The position numbers and the translations under genes were made by a program. The notes under the pieces were generated by a model. That model ran no database searches and was not told the DNA's origin. It saw only the letters and a list, made by a program, of their open reading frames with translations. A stretch of 64,000 nt of DNA from positions 2,294,001-2,358,000 of the forward strand of contig NZ_CP104067.1 in assembly GCF_026651875.1 (NCBI RefSeq), in the 5' to 3' direction. Of the stretch, positions 38,774 to 47,808 are shown piece by piece; positions within the stretch are counted from its first letter, which is position 1, and each line of letters begins with the position of its first letter. Source of the DNA: Alicyclobacillus fastidiosus. Lineage in GTDB: Bacteria > Bacillota > Bacilli > Alicyclobacillales > Alicyclobacillaceae.

Positions 38774-40021
38774 ATGAATACAGCTAATCATCGGTTATTG
38801 CGAGATATCAATTTGAGTCTAGTCCTGCAAATGATTCAGGAGCAGGCACCGATTTCACAGCGAGATCTCGTGCAGCATACAGGGCTTTCACCGAGCACTG
38901 TGTTTACACTCATCAACCAGCTCCACGCCAGTGAACTGCTTCGCGAATGCGGGTACGCTACATCTTCGGGAGGGCGGCGACCGAAATTACTGGAAATGAA
39001 TCCGGAGGGCGGCTATTTTATCAGCGTCGACCTTGGCGGTACGAAAATTTCAATTGGCGTCTTGGATTTGGTCATGCATCTACGGCAACAGTGGGTTTAC
39101 CCAACGCCATCCGAAGGTGGCGAAGGTGTATTTCAGAAATTGATGGAGATCATTTCCGATACGTGCCAATACTGCGAAAGTCAGGCATGGAAGATCCTCG
39201 GCATCGGCATTTGTACTTCAGGTATCGTCGATTGTTTGAATGGCATTGTGATTGAAGCTGATAACTTTGGATGGCATGATTTTCCACTTGCTGATCGATT
39301 AAAAGCGTCGCTCGGTTTTGTTCCTGTCATCGAACATGATACAAACGCTGCGGCTTATGCAGAGTTTGTGTATGGCGCCGCGCGTGGCCAATCAAATGTC
39401 GTGTACGTGTCCATTGGTACGGGGATTGGCGCTGGACTCATTTTAAATGGCCGACTTTTTACGGGATCAAACGACATGGCGGGCGAGATAGGGCATATCA
39501 CGGTTCATCATGATGGCCCGATGTGCAGGTGCGGAAAACGCGGCTGTCTGGAGGCCGTTGCGTCTGGACCGGCGATTGCCCGGGCATATGTGCAGCGACG
39601 CGGGGAACAGGTGGGTGTGGACTGGGTCGATGGAAAAACGGTCATTGCGCTTGCTGAGCAGAAGGATGCGATCAGTTATGAAATTGTGACGGATGCCGGG
39701 AAAATGATCGGACACACGGTGGGCAATCTGACCAACATATTAAATCTGGACACCATCGTCATTGGCGGCGGTGTCATGGCGGCGGGTGGTGTCATGTTTT
39801 CGGCAATCAAAGAGGGGATTCAGTCCGTACTGTTGCCGAGGATGCGTGACACACCGCACATCTCCAAAGCATCTTATGGGCCATCGGCTGGATTGGTCGG
39901 TATTGGCGCATTGAGTTTAGCCCGCATGTTCAATGCCGTTAGCTTGTCAGATGTAGGGGGTGGTCATAGTGGCGCTTGGGGTTCTCCTGCTTGGCAAAGG
40001 CAGCATGGGTGTCATTCATAA
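38774..40021 (+). CDS. ROK-family transcriptional repressor
   Basis: A 415-residue NagC/XylR-type regulator. Residues about 12-70 form a winged helix (ISQRDLVQHTGLSPSTVFTL), followed by a ROK sugar-kinase-like domain with the ATP motif VDLGGTKISIGVLD, GTGIGAG and the zinc motif CRCGKRGCLE. It heads the sugar operon at 39.9-50.2 kb and probably represses it until a sugar ligand binds. The GTG start of the next gene lies inside its 3' end (53-base overlap), so the two are co-translated. Ligand unknown. Confidence 0.93.
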   Translation: MNTANHRLLRDINLSLVLQMIQEQAPISQRDLVQHTGLSPSTVFTLINQLHASELLRECGYATSSGGRRPKLLEMNPEGGYFISVDLGGTKISIGVLDLVMHLRQQWVYPTPSEGGEGVFQKLMEIISDTCQYCESQAWKILGIGICTSGIVDCLNGIVIEADNFGWHDFPLADRLKASLGFVPVIEHDTNAAAYAEFVYGAARGQSNVVYVSIGTGIGAGLILNGRLFTGSNDMAGEIGHITVHHDGPMCRCGKRGCLEAVASGPAIARAYVQRRGEQVGVDWVDGKTVIALAEQKDAISYEIVTDAGKMIGHTVGNLTNILNLDTIVIGGGVMAAGGVMFSAIKEGIQSVLLPRMRDTPHISKASYGPSAGLVGIGALSLARMFNAVSLSDVGGGHSGAWGSPAWQRQHGCHS

Positions 40022-40913
40022 AAAGGCGTATGACAGTATTCCAGACATGCAATGTCAGGTTTGGCCAGAACGCATCACACAGCCACGTATACAGCTGGCA
40101 CAAGCATTTCAAGATGAAAATGTAAATATAGTTGACATTTGTTTGCCTTCCCATCTGCATGCTCAAGTTGCTGAATTGGCGCTTGAGCATGGAAAACATG
40201 TGTTTATTGAGAAACCGGCTGTACGGGAATGGAGCGAGTTAGAGCGACTGCGAACCGCTGAACAAAACGCGCAAGCGAAAGTGATGGTGGGGCATGTACT
40301 GCGTTATTTTCCGGAGTATCGGCTGATTTTGGAGCGGGCGCAGGCTGTTGGCGAGTACGGAATGCTGTTGGCGAAACGTAGAGCGAAGAGTCCCGAAGGC
40401 AGCGGTAACTGGTTTTTAAACACACAGCAGTCTGGGGGAATTATCCTTGATTTGGCTCTGCACGACATCGATTTTGCGCGGCTGTTGTTCGGCCCTGTGG
40501 CTTCTGTTTTCGCCCAGACAGCAGGCTTGAATGAGACATACGCGCTCATCACGCTGCATCATGAAAACAGGAGCGTGTCTCACATTGAAGTAAGCTGGAT
40601 GTATACAGGTGGGTTTCATGCCCGCGTCGAGGTCCAGGTTGGGGGACATCACTGGTCGCATGACAATCATGAGTCGAACCCGATGGTTGTTCACGCCGAT
40701 GCGTTGACGTCTGTGGCAGCCGTGGAGGTACCATTGACCCCGTTCAGGGAAGATCCGTGGACACGACAAATCAAAGATTTTGTTCGATGTATCAAAGAGG
40801 ATACTAAAAGTCCGATTTCCTTACATGATGCGGGGGAAAGTTTGAAAGTGGCATTGGCTGCGATTCAATCCGCACGGAATAAAGCGCCAGTTTCCGTTTC
40901 GGAGGTGTCTTGA
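39969..40913 (+). CDS. Gfo/Idh/MocA-family oxidoreductase
   Basis: A 314-residue NAD(P)-dependent sugar or cyclitol oxidoreductase. The Rossmann site is VLLLGKGSMGVIHKKAY, the family motif EKPA is at HGKHVFIEKPA, and the catalytic domain has GGIILDLALHDIDF. The segment between the nucleotide motif and VDICLPSHLH is about 10-15 residues shorter than usual, so one Rossmann strand may be reduced. GTG 39969 with GTAGGGGG eight bases before is chosen; it overlaps the ROK gene. It is coupled to the next gene by TGATG. First of three related oxidoreductases in this operon. Confidence 0.87.
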   Translation: MALGVLLLGKGSMGVIHKKAYDSIPDMQCQVWPERITQPRIQLAQAFQDENVNIVDICLPSHLHAQVAELALEHGKHVFIEKPAVREWSELERLRTAEQNAQAKVMVGHVLRYFPEYRLILERAQAVGEYGMLLAKRRAKSPEGSGNWFLNTQQSGGIILDLALHDIDFARLLFGPVASVFAQTAGLNETYALITLHHENRSVSHIEVSWMYTGGFHARVEVQVGGHHWSHDNHESNPMVVHADALTSVAAVEVPLTPFREDPWTRQIKDFVRCIKEDTKSPISLHDAGESLKVALAAIQSARNKAPVSVSEVS

Positions 40914-41887
40914 TGAAGATTGGGATCATCTCTTATCAGTATGGCTTGTCTGAACCGTTCATTCGATGTCTAAAGCAGGAATTACGCGTATCAGACGTAA
41001 TGATGTGCCAACGAGTCGCAGACGTGGCAGTCTGCCACGAAAATGTTGCAGGGATTCGGGGTGTCGCATCTGAGGAAGCGTTGATGAAAGAGGCGGACGG
41101 CGTTATTGTGCTTGGGCATGACAAACGTCGTTTTGCAGATATTTTGCAAGTCTTGCAACTGGAAAAACCGTTGCTATGTGATCCATGGCTAGGGACGCGC
41201 GAAACGGAAGCCTGGAATTTGCTTGCTGATGTAGACGCAAGCGATGCACTCCTCATCCCGGCATTTCCGATGCGGTTGAGCCCTGTCGTCGCCAATCTCA
41301 AAGAAATCATTGCGTCGGGGAAGCTAGGTGATATTGTCGCCGTGCATGGTGTCAGCAATACAGGTGTCACGGTTGATTTTTCTGGTGGGCAGCTCGCGGG
41401 GGATGGCGCATTCGCCAACATGACCAGGCACCTCGTCGACACCATTTTGTGGTTGTTGCAATCCAAGGTGAAAAGTGTATTTTGTGCCACAACCAATGTG
41501 CTGAATCAGGGCACAATCAATGAAAGTGCCGGAAGTGTTCAATTGGTGTTTGAAAACGGCGTGGTTGCGGGCATGGCGTCGATTGGGTCAGAGATGATCC
41601 CTGACACAGACGACCGCAGTTTCTCGTTGTCTGTTGTCGGTACACTGGGGACCAGCGATATATGCGCGTATGGCCAACATGTGGAGGAGCGGACGAAGGC
41701 GCGCACCGCTGAGTTGCACTATGGGGACGAACCCATGGTCCTGATGGCGGAAGAATTTTTGCGTTTGGTCGCTGGTGAGGACGTAAGACGTCTGCAGTTG
41801 CCGCGGCTGAGGGACTGCATTGAAGCAGAGCGCGTATTGCAGGCGGCATGTCGTTCTGTAAAGACGGGTACCTTGGTGAATCTCTAA
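40913..41887 (+). CDS. Gfo/Idh/MocA-family oxidoreductase, divergent
   Basis: A 324-residue relative of Gfo/Idh/MocA proteins. The N-terminus (MKIGIISYQYGLSEPFI) lacks the usual GxGxxG loop, and the EKP lysine motif is replaced by LEKPLLCDPWLG. The C-terminal domain keeps the beta-sheet fold (VVAVHG-like, GDGAFANMTRHLVDTILW). The missing cofactor motif suggests that it may be a partner subunit for the preceding protein rather than an independent dehydrogenase. ATG 40913 overlaps the previous stop; GGAGGTG lies upstream. Followed by a 554-base gap before the importer genes. Confidence 0.75.
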   Translation: MKIGIISYQYGLSEPFIRCLKQELRVSDVMMCQRVADVAVCHENVAGIRGVASEEALMKEADGVIVLGHDKRRFADILQVLQLEKPLLCDPWLGTRETEAWNLLADVDASDALLIPAFPMRLSPVVANLKEIIASGKLGDIVAVHGVSNTGVTVDFSGGQLAGDGAFANMTRHLVDTILWLLQSKVKSVFCATTNVLNQGTINESAGSVQLVFENGVVAGMASIGSEMIPDTDDRSFSLSVVGTLGTSDICAYGQHVEERTKARTAELHYGDEPMVLMAEEFLRLVAGEDVRRLQLPRLRDCIEAERVLQAACRSVKTGTLVNL

Positions 41888-41966
41888 TTAGAACCACAGT
41901 GCTGAATGAAAAGTGAACGATAACAATTGTGTTACTTAATATGACACTAAAAATGTTATTCATATT

Positions 41967-41995
41967 TTGATGTCGATCACGTCACTTTTTATAAC
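41967..41995 (+). promoter_or_regulatory. Possible promoter of second importer operon
   Basis: TTGATG (41967-41972), 17-base spacer and TATAAC (41990-41995), in an AT-rich 554-base gap (41888-42441). A 10-bp palindrome TTATCGATAA (42030-42039) lies 35 bases downstream and could bind the ROK repressor. No operator like that at 4274 occurs here. The rest of the gap shows no gene. Confidence 0.4.
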
Positions 41996-42441
41996 ATAAA
42001 TGATTGATTTGGTTTGTTTTATTGTTAAGTTATCGATAATATCACAAAAACAATGAGAAATTATACAAAATTCCGCATCGGATTCCAGGGTTAGATTTCT
42101 GAAATTTTAGCTTATTGTGATAATTACGTCGCGAGATAGGTCGCCCTTGAATCGGTACGGAAGTTGTTGGATTGATACCTGAAGGGGGGTGTTTCGCGTA
42201 CGATTCTTCACCTTGTTGGACGATACAGCTGTTGAGGTGAAAAAGCGTACATAAGGTAACGATGTACCAATATCAAGGGGATGACAGATCAAGGTGCAGG
42301 GAGTATTTCAATGAGTGTTTGCACAATTGGACTTTGCTGGTTTGACGTTGTTTTGTTTTGGCTTTTCCTGCTTAAAAAGTGGCGTTCGGGTAGAAAAAGT
42401 GTGGTTCTAGCGGTATTTCGATCTGCTAAGGGGGATGCAGT

Positions 42442-43680
42442 TTGAAACGTTGGTTTAATCAATTCACGAAAACAACGCTTATCGTCACAGCTGCAGCTGG
42501 CTTGCTTGCTGGGTGCGGCAGTAGTGGCGGGAAAGTCACAATTGTTTGGTGGTTCAATGATAAGAATCAGCAGCCAGCATTGGAACAGATTGCAAAGGAC
42601 TTCATGAAGCAAAATCCCAATATCAAAGTAGATGCCGAACTGCAAAATGGTCAAACCTATTACACGCAGTTACAGACAGTCCTCGCGGCACATAGCGGAC
42701 CGGACGTATTTTGGATGAATGGGCCCAATTTCCTGGGCTTTGAGAACAAAGGGTTCTTTGCACCGCTCAATGTCAATTTAAATTGGAATAATTATCCAAA
42801 AAACCTAGTGGGCATGTATTCAGTCAATGGCACGCATTATGCAGTTCCCAAGGATTACGACACAATAGGCCTGTTCTACAATAAAGCGCTGTTTGACAAA
42901 GCGCATATTCCTTATCCAACCAACAATTGGACATGGAACGATGTGCGGGCAGCAGCCAAAAAGTTGACGATTGCCGGCAAGCAATGGGGCATCGCTGATG
43001 AGAATTCGTCACAGGAAGTGGAGTATCCGTTGATGGTCTCAGCGGGGAGTCAGATCATCAGCAAGGATAAGAAATCGGTGGACGTGGACAGTACTTCATC
43101 ATTGAAGGCAATTCAGTTCCTGTATGACTTGATGTATGTAGATAAGTCGGCGCCGACAGGGCAATGGCAAACAGACAATGATCCCTATCAAGCGTTTATG
43201 TCAGGGGAAATTGCCATGATCACAGCGGGTGACTGGAATGCGCATCCGTTTTATCAGGCGCTTGGCAATAAAGTGGGTGTCGTGAAATTCCCCGAATTTG
43301 ATGGCCATTACGGAAACATTATTCACGGTATTGGCTGGGTGGTGAACGCCAATTCCAAGCAAAAAGCCGCCGATATGAAATTTGAGGAATATCTGGGTTC
43401 AAAGGCAGCTGCACTTACGCAGGCCGATACTGGAACGGTTATCCCGGCGTACAACGGAACGCAAGAACCCTGGGTGAAGTCTATGAAAGGGTTCAGCAAC
43501 TTGCAGATTTTCCTAGATCAGGCCAAATACGCGACAGCATATCCGACTGGACCAAATGCGCAATGGGAAAGCGCGCTGACGACGCACTTTACGAACATTT
43601 GGCTCAACAAAGAGACGCCAGAGCAGGGACTGAAAGCGGCGCAGCAAGAGGCGGATCAGGCGCTGCAGAGTAGTAATTGA
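42442..43680 (+). CDS. ABC sugar transporter substrate-binding lipoprotein
   Basis: A 412-residue family 1 solute-binding protein. Signal peptide with lipobox LLAGC, then a glycine/serine linker and the binding fold (VWWFNDKNQQPALEQIAKDF, GPDVFWMNGPNF, NNWTWNDVRAAAKKL). TTG start at 42442 behind AAGGGGGA. It leads the importer of the second sugar operon, with two permeases directly following. The many aromatic residues suit a sugar ligand; which one is unknown. Confidence 0.93.
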   Translation: MKRWFNQFTKTTLIVTAAAGLLAGCGSSGGKVTIVWWFNDKNQQPALEQIAKDFMKQNPNIKVDAELQNGQTYYTQLQTVLAAHSGPDVFWMNGPNFLGFENKGFFAPLNVNLNWNNYPKNLVGMYSVNGTHYAVPKDYDTIGLFYNKALFDKAHIPYPTNNWTWNDVRAAAKKLTIAGKQWGIADENSSQEVEYPLMVSAGSQIISKDKKSVDVDSTSSLKAIQFLYDLMYVDKSAPTGQWQTDNDPYQAFMSGEIAMITAGDWNAHPFYQALGNKVGVVKFPEFDGHYGNIIHGIGWVVNANSKQKAADMKFEEYLGSKAAALTQADTGTVIPAYNGTQEPWVKSMKGFSNLQIFLDQAKYATAYPTGPNAQWESALTTHFTNIWLNKETPEQGLKAAQQEADQALQSSN

Positions 43681-43731
43681 CCGGAACGGTGGGGGCATTC
43701 ACCCCCCGGTACTTAGGGAGGTGTTAGGGAA

Positions 43732-44700
43732 ATGAGTACGGTGATGGAGCAAAAACAGAGTACAAGCGTCGGAAAAGGCACAGTCCGATCTGGACGTCCC
43801 CCGTTTTACCAGCGCGAATGGTTTTGGGGATACGTGTTTATTGCGCCAACCTGCATTGGATTACTGATTTTCAACGTATACCCGATTCTATATTCATTTT
43901 TCCTAAGCTTCACATCTTGGGACGGATCGAGCGCGTTAAAAATTGTTGGGTTGCAAAATTTTGTCCAAATGTTCCATGATCCCGATTTCTTGCAATCCAT
44001 GCGCAATACACTTGTCTATACTGTGGTCGTCGTGCCAATCGGCATTGCGCTTTCCGTCATCGTCGCTGTACTGCTGAATGGAAAAGTGAAAGGGCGCATC
44101 GTCTGGCGGACGATATTTTTCCTGCCGAGCGTAACGATGCCGATTGCCATTGGCGTGGTATGGAAGTGGATATTCAATGCGAACAGCGGCCTCTTAAATT
44201 ACCTGCTTTCGTTTTTGGGCATCCATGGTCCACACTGGATTTCAGATCCGAGGTATCTGCTTGTATCTGTCATGATTGTAGCCATTTGGGGCGGGATAGG
44301 TTACAGCATGATCATCTTCCTCGCGGGGTTACAGTCTATTGCGCCAGTTTATTACGAAGCAGCCGCCATCGATGGGGCGGGGCCCATGCGACAGTTCTTC
44401 AAAATCACATTGCCTTTGTTGTCGCCGGCCATTTTCTTTGTTTTGGTGACTGGGTTGATCAGTGCCTTGCAGGTATTCGATTTGCCGTATATTTTCGTCG
44501 GCGCTGGTTCAATGACCAGTGACAGCGTATTGGTGCAGGCTGTTCGTCCGATTGTGATGTCCATATATCAAAATGGCTTTCAGTTCTTCAAGCTTGGCTA
44601 TGCGTCGGCAGAAGCGTGGGTGCTGTTCGTCATCATTTTGATTGTGACTTTGATTCAAATGTGGTTACAAAAGCGCTGGGTTCATTATGAACAGGGTTAA
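43732..44700 (+). CDS. ABC sugar permease, MalF/UgpA type
   Basis: A 322-residue permease with about six membrane segments and the EAA loop YEAAAIDGAGPMRQFFKITLP. It has a soluble N-terminal extension of about 30 residues rich in Gln, Ser and Gly. GGGAGGTG precedes the ATG. Fourteen bases separate it from the second permease. No ATPase gene accompanies it. Confidence 0.93.
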   Translation: MSTVMEQKQSTSVGKGTVRSGRPPFYQREWFWGYVFIAPTCIGLLIFNVYPILYSFFLSFTSWDGSSALKIVGLQNFVQMFHDPDFLQSMRNTLVYTVVVVPIGIALSVIVAVLLNGKVKGRIVWRTIFFLPSVTMPIAIGVVWKWIFNANSGLLNYLLSFLGIHGPHWISDPRYLLVSVMIVAIWGGIGYSMIIFLAGLQSIAPVYYEAAAIDGAGPMRQFFKITLPLLSPAIFFVLVTGLISALQVFDLPYIFVGAGSMTSDSVLVQAVRPIVMSIYQNGFQFFKLGYASAEAWVLFVIILIVTLIQMWLQKRWVHYEQG

Positions 44701-44714
44701 AGGAGGGCGTCGAA

Positions 44715-45545
44715 ATGCAACGGAACAGTCATGTGTGGTCGAGGATCATCGTTTATGCCATCTTGACCATCGGGGCGGCGACGATGCTTCTGCCGTTTTT
44801 CTGGATGATTATGACCAGCTTTAAGACGTATGGAGAATCGGTGCAGATTCCTCCAGTCTGGATACCGCGTCACTTTGAGTGGGATTGGTATCATCAGGCA
44901 TTAACCGAAGTGGATTTCCTTCGATATTACTGGAATACCATTATCATGACGGTCGGGCGGACAGCAGGACAGCTGTTGACGTGCGCCATGGCTGCATACG
45001 GATTTGCCCGGCTTAGATTCCCTGGTCGGAACGTCATATTTCTGATGGTTTTGGCCATTTTGATGGTTCCTTATCAGGTAGTTTTAATTCCGCAGTATAT
45101 CGAGTTGCGCAATTTCAATTGGCTTGACACTTTTTGGGCTTTGATAGTGCCGGGAGTCTTTTCGGCTTATGGTACATTCCTTCTTCGGCAATTTTTCATG
45201 GGATTGCCAAGGGATTTGGAGGAGGCAGCGAGAATTGACGGACTATCATACTGGGGTGTGTTCTGGCGGATCGCCTTACCGCTGACCAAACCGGCTTTAA
45301 CGACACTCGCTTTCTTCGACATCCTCTGGAGCTGGAATGATTTCTTGTATCCACTGGTTGTCACAAGCAGCGACAGCATGCGTGTATTGAGCGTGGGGAT
45401 CGCAAATCTTGAAGGCATTTATACGACACAGTTTCCACTCCTGATGGCGGGGGCTGTGATGGCGACAGTGCCACTTTTGATTCTATTTATTTTCTTGCAG
45501 CGGTTTGTTGTTCAAGGTATCGCCTTCACAGGCATCAAAGGTTAG
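44715..45545 (+). CDS. ABC sugar permease, MalG/UgpE type
   Basis: A 276-residue permease with the EAA loop EEAARIDGLSYWGVFWRIALP and about six membrane helices. AAGGAGG lies before the ATG. With the binding protein and the MalF-like subunit it forms a CUT1 importer that must borrow an ATPase from elsewhere in the genome. The following 190 bases have no recognisable gene. Confidence 0.93.
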   Translation: MQRNSHVWSRIIVYAILTIGAATMLLPFFWMIMTSFKTYGESVQIPPVWIPRHFEWDWYHQALTEVDFLRYYWNTIIMTVGRTAGQLLTCAMAAYGFARLRFPGRNVIFLMVLAILMVPYQVVLIPQYIELRNFNWLDTFWALIVPGVFSAYGTFLLRQFFMGLPRDLEEAARIDGLSYWGVFWRIALPLTKPALTTLAFFDILWSWNDFLYPLVVTSSDSMRVLSVGIANLEGIYTTQFPLLMAGAVMATVPLLILFIFLQRFVVQGIAFTGIKG

Positions 45546-45736
45546 TCGCAAGTCGCAAGTGGCTGTTTTTGCACATCACCGTGAATATAAACATCAACGG
45601 GAGCCATCAGTGAAAAGACCGCCATGCGTGATGTGTCCCGCACCAGCAGCACCATGAAAATACCAGTCAATCGAGGTATCGCGGATGGAGCAGCACCAGG
45701 ATATCGACTTTATTTTTAGGATAGGAGAAATGCGCA

Positions 45737-46561
45737 ATGAAAAAAGCAGTCAATCAATGGTGCTTTCCAGACGGGACGCCTTTGAAACAAGTGTTTGAAG
45801 TCAGTCAAGCCGCTGGGCTTGATGGGGTGGAGCTGAACATATACGAACCAGGTGGTGTCGGTTTGACGTTGGAAACTACCGACGCTGAAGCGAAAGCCAT
45901 CAAAAAAATGGCGGCCGACCATGGACTTGAGCTGAAAAGCCTGTCCAATGGCCTCTTGTGGCAATCCCCTCTTTCGGCAGCAAGTGCAGATGTGCGGGCC
46001 AAAGGGGTCAGTATTGTGCGCAAGCAGTTGGAACTTGCGTCTGTGTTGGAAATGGATGCAATTTTGGTTGTGCCTGGACGGGTGGATAAAGAGACGTCAT
46101 ATGAAGAGTGCTGGGCGCGCAGTCAGCAGGAGTTGGCTCAATTGGCACCTTATGCTGAACAGCTTGGCGTTAAGATTGGCGTGGAGAACGTCTGGAACAA
46201 GTTCCTGTTGTCGCCGACCGACATGGTCCGCTACATCGATGAACTGTCCTACGCTTTCGTCGGCGCGTATTTTGATGTAGGCAACGTGTTGAACTTTGGC
46301 TTTCCAGAGCAGTGGATACGTTCATTGGGCGAACGCATTGTCAAAGTGCACGTCAAGGATTTCTCGACGAGTGTCGGCAACATCACCGGATTCGTACCGT
46401 TGTTGTCCGGGGACGTAGACTGGAAGTCTGTGCGGCAGGCGCTGCGCGATGTCGGTTATGACGACTACATTACAGCTGAGTTGTCGCCTTACAAAGTGGA
46501 TGCCAATCAGATGATTCACGATACGTCTCGGCAAATGAGTTTCATCATGGATTGTGATTAA
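45737..46561 (+). CDS. TIM-barrel sugar phosphate isomerase/epimerase
   Basis: A 274-residue AP-endonuclease-2-like protein. Motifs include AGLDGVELNIYEPGG, AILVVPGRVDKETSYE, GVENVWNKFLLSPTD, GAYFDVGNVLNFG and VKVHVKDF, which carry the metal ligands of the barrel (Glu, Asp, His). Family members isomerise or epimerise keto sugars, or dehydrate inosose. Adjacent to Gfo/Idh oxidoreductases and an importer, it probably works on an oxidised (keto) sugar made by them. TAGGAGAA precedes the ATG. Confidence 0.9.
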   Translation: MKKAVNQWCFPDGTPLKQVFEVSQAAGLDGVELNIYEPGGVGLTLETTDAEAKAIKKMAADHGLELKSLSNGLLWQSPLSAASADVRAKGVSIVRKQLELASVLEMDAILVVPGRVDKETSYEECWARSQQELAQLAPYAEQLGVKIGVENVWNKFLLSPTDMVRYIDELSYAFVGAYFDVGNVLNFGFPEQWIRSLGERIVKVHVKDFSTSVGNITGFVPLLSGDVDWKSVRQALRDVGYDDYITAELSPYKVDANQMIHDTSRQMSFIMDCD

Positions 46562-46690
46562 ATCCGATTGGCAAACGGTCATGCAGGATGTGCCCCACAC
46601 AGGCAGAATTACGAAGATGTCAGTCAATAGCGGCATTGCGAACAATTACACAAAGGTATCGACTTGATTTCAGGACGGGAGTGTTTGGTT

Positions 46691-47671
46691 TTGACATTGA
46701 GAATCGGTTTTATTGGTGTTGGTGGCATTGCGCAAGCGCACTTGAAGAATGTGAAGGAATCGGGAATTGCGGATGTTGTTGCTGTGAGCGACATCAACGA
46801 GCAGGCGGCGACGTCTTCAGCGGAAAAATATGGATCCGTTGCATACACAGATAGCATCAAGATGCTTGACAGCGAAAAACTGGACGCAGTGTTTGTCTGT
46901 GTGCCACCGTTCGCGCACGGCACCATCGAAGAAGACGTGGTGAAAAGAGGCATCCACATTTTTGTGGAAAAACCGCTGGGATTGGATTTGTCGATTGTCC
47001 AAGCGAAAGCGGACGTGATTCGCCAGTCTGGTGTCATTTCTGGCACAGGATACTGTTTGCGCTATTGGGATATTGCCCAGGAAGCGAAGGCTTATTTGGC
47101 AGAAAAGCAGGTAGCCTTGGTTGACGGTTATTACTGTACTTCATTTGTGCCGACGCCTTGGTGGCGCGTGATGGAGAAATCCGGCGGCCAGCTCGTGGAG
47201 CAAACCACGCACATCGTGGATTTGTTGAGATATTTGGGCGGCGAAGTGACATCTGTACAGGCGTTCATGAGCCTAGTGGCGGCCAAGGACATTGAAAACC
47301 TCGACATCTATGATGTTGGCACCGTCAATGTTGCATTCAAAGATGGCGGTGTGGGACATGTGCGGACCACTTTCCTACAACCGGATCACCGCTCGGGTTT
47401 GGAAGTGATGGGGAATGGGTTCCGGTTGACCGTGGATGGCGGAACGTTGACCATTGTCGAAAAGGAGAAGACCATCATCAAAAAATCCAAAGTGGATTTT
47501 TACAAAGAACAGGATTTGGCGTTCCTTCAAGCGCTGGAGACTGGGGATAGGTCCTTGATTCTCGTTCCTTATGACGAAGCGTTAAAGACGTTGGCTGTGA
47601 CACTTGCCGCAAATGAATCGGCGCAGACGGGAGAAACGGTGCAACTTTTAAACCTTGGGGTTCATCTCTGA
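46691..47671 (+). CDS. Gfo/Idh/MocA-family oxidoreductase
   Basis: A 326-residue sugar oxidoreductase with an intact cofactor site IGFIGVGGIAQAHLKNV, ADVVAVSDIN and the catalytic-domain EKPLG lysine motif (HIFVEKPLGLDLS). GGQLVEQTTHIVDLLRYLGG contains the usual active-site histidine. The start is best placed at TTG 46691, nine bases after GGGAG; an upstream TTG at 46664 adds nine residues of poor fit. It follows the epimerase gene by 129 bases. In contrast to the divergent copy at 40913, all family residues seem present. Confidence 0.9.
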   Translation: MTLRIGFIGVGGIAQAHLKNVKESGIADVVAVSDINEQAATSSAEKYGSVAYTDSIKMLDSEKLDAVFVCVPPFAHGTIEEDVVKRGIHIFVEKPLGLDLSIVQAKADVIRQSGVISGTGYCLRYWDIAQEAKAYLAEKQVALVDGYYCTSFVPTPWWRVMEKSGGQLVEQTTHIVDLLRYLGGEVTSVQAFMSLVAAKDIENLDIYDVGTVNVAFKDGGVGHVRTTFLQPDHRSGLEVMGNGFRLTVDGGTLTIVEKEKTIIKKSKVDFYKEQDLAFLQALETGDRSLILVPYDEALKTLAVTLAANESAQTGETVQLLNLGVHL

Positions 47672-47780
47672 GAGAGACCTTTTGGCCGTTGCTAGACGTA
47701 GATGAAGGTGCCGAGATTATTCGGCAAACAAAGGAATCAGGCGGTTGTACAAAACACGCTAGGTGATATAGGCAATGGTG

Positions 47781-47808
47781 TGAGAGGAGCTCTTTGGGCG
47801 GCCTCTCA
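47781..47808 (+). other. Small hairpin at deacetylase start
   Basis: TGAGAGG (47781-47787) and CCTCTCA (47802-47808) form a 7-bp stem with a 14-base loop that contains a GAGCTC ribosome-like patch and the TTG at 47794. If the TTG is used, translation could be controlled by this hairpin; otherwise it may be a weak terminator of the preceding gene. Confidence 0.35.
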
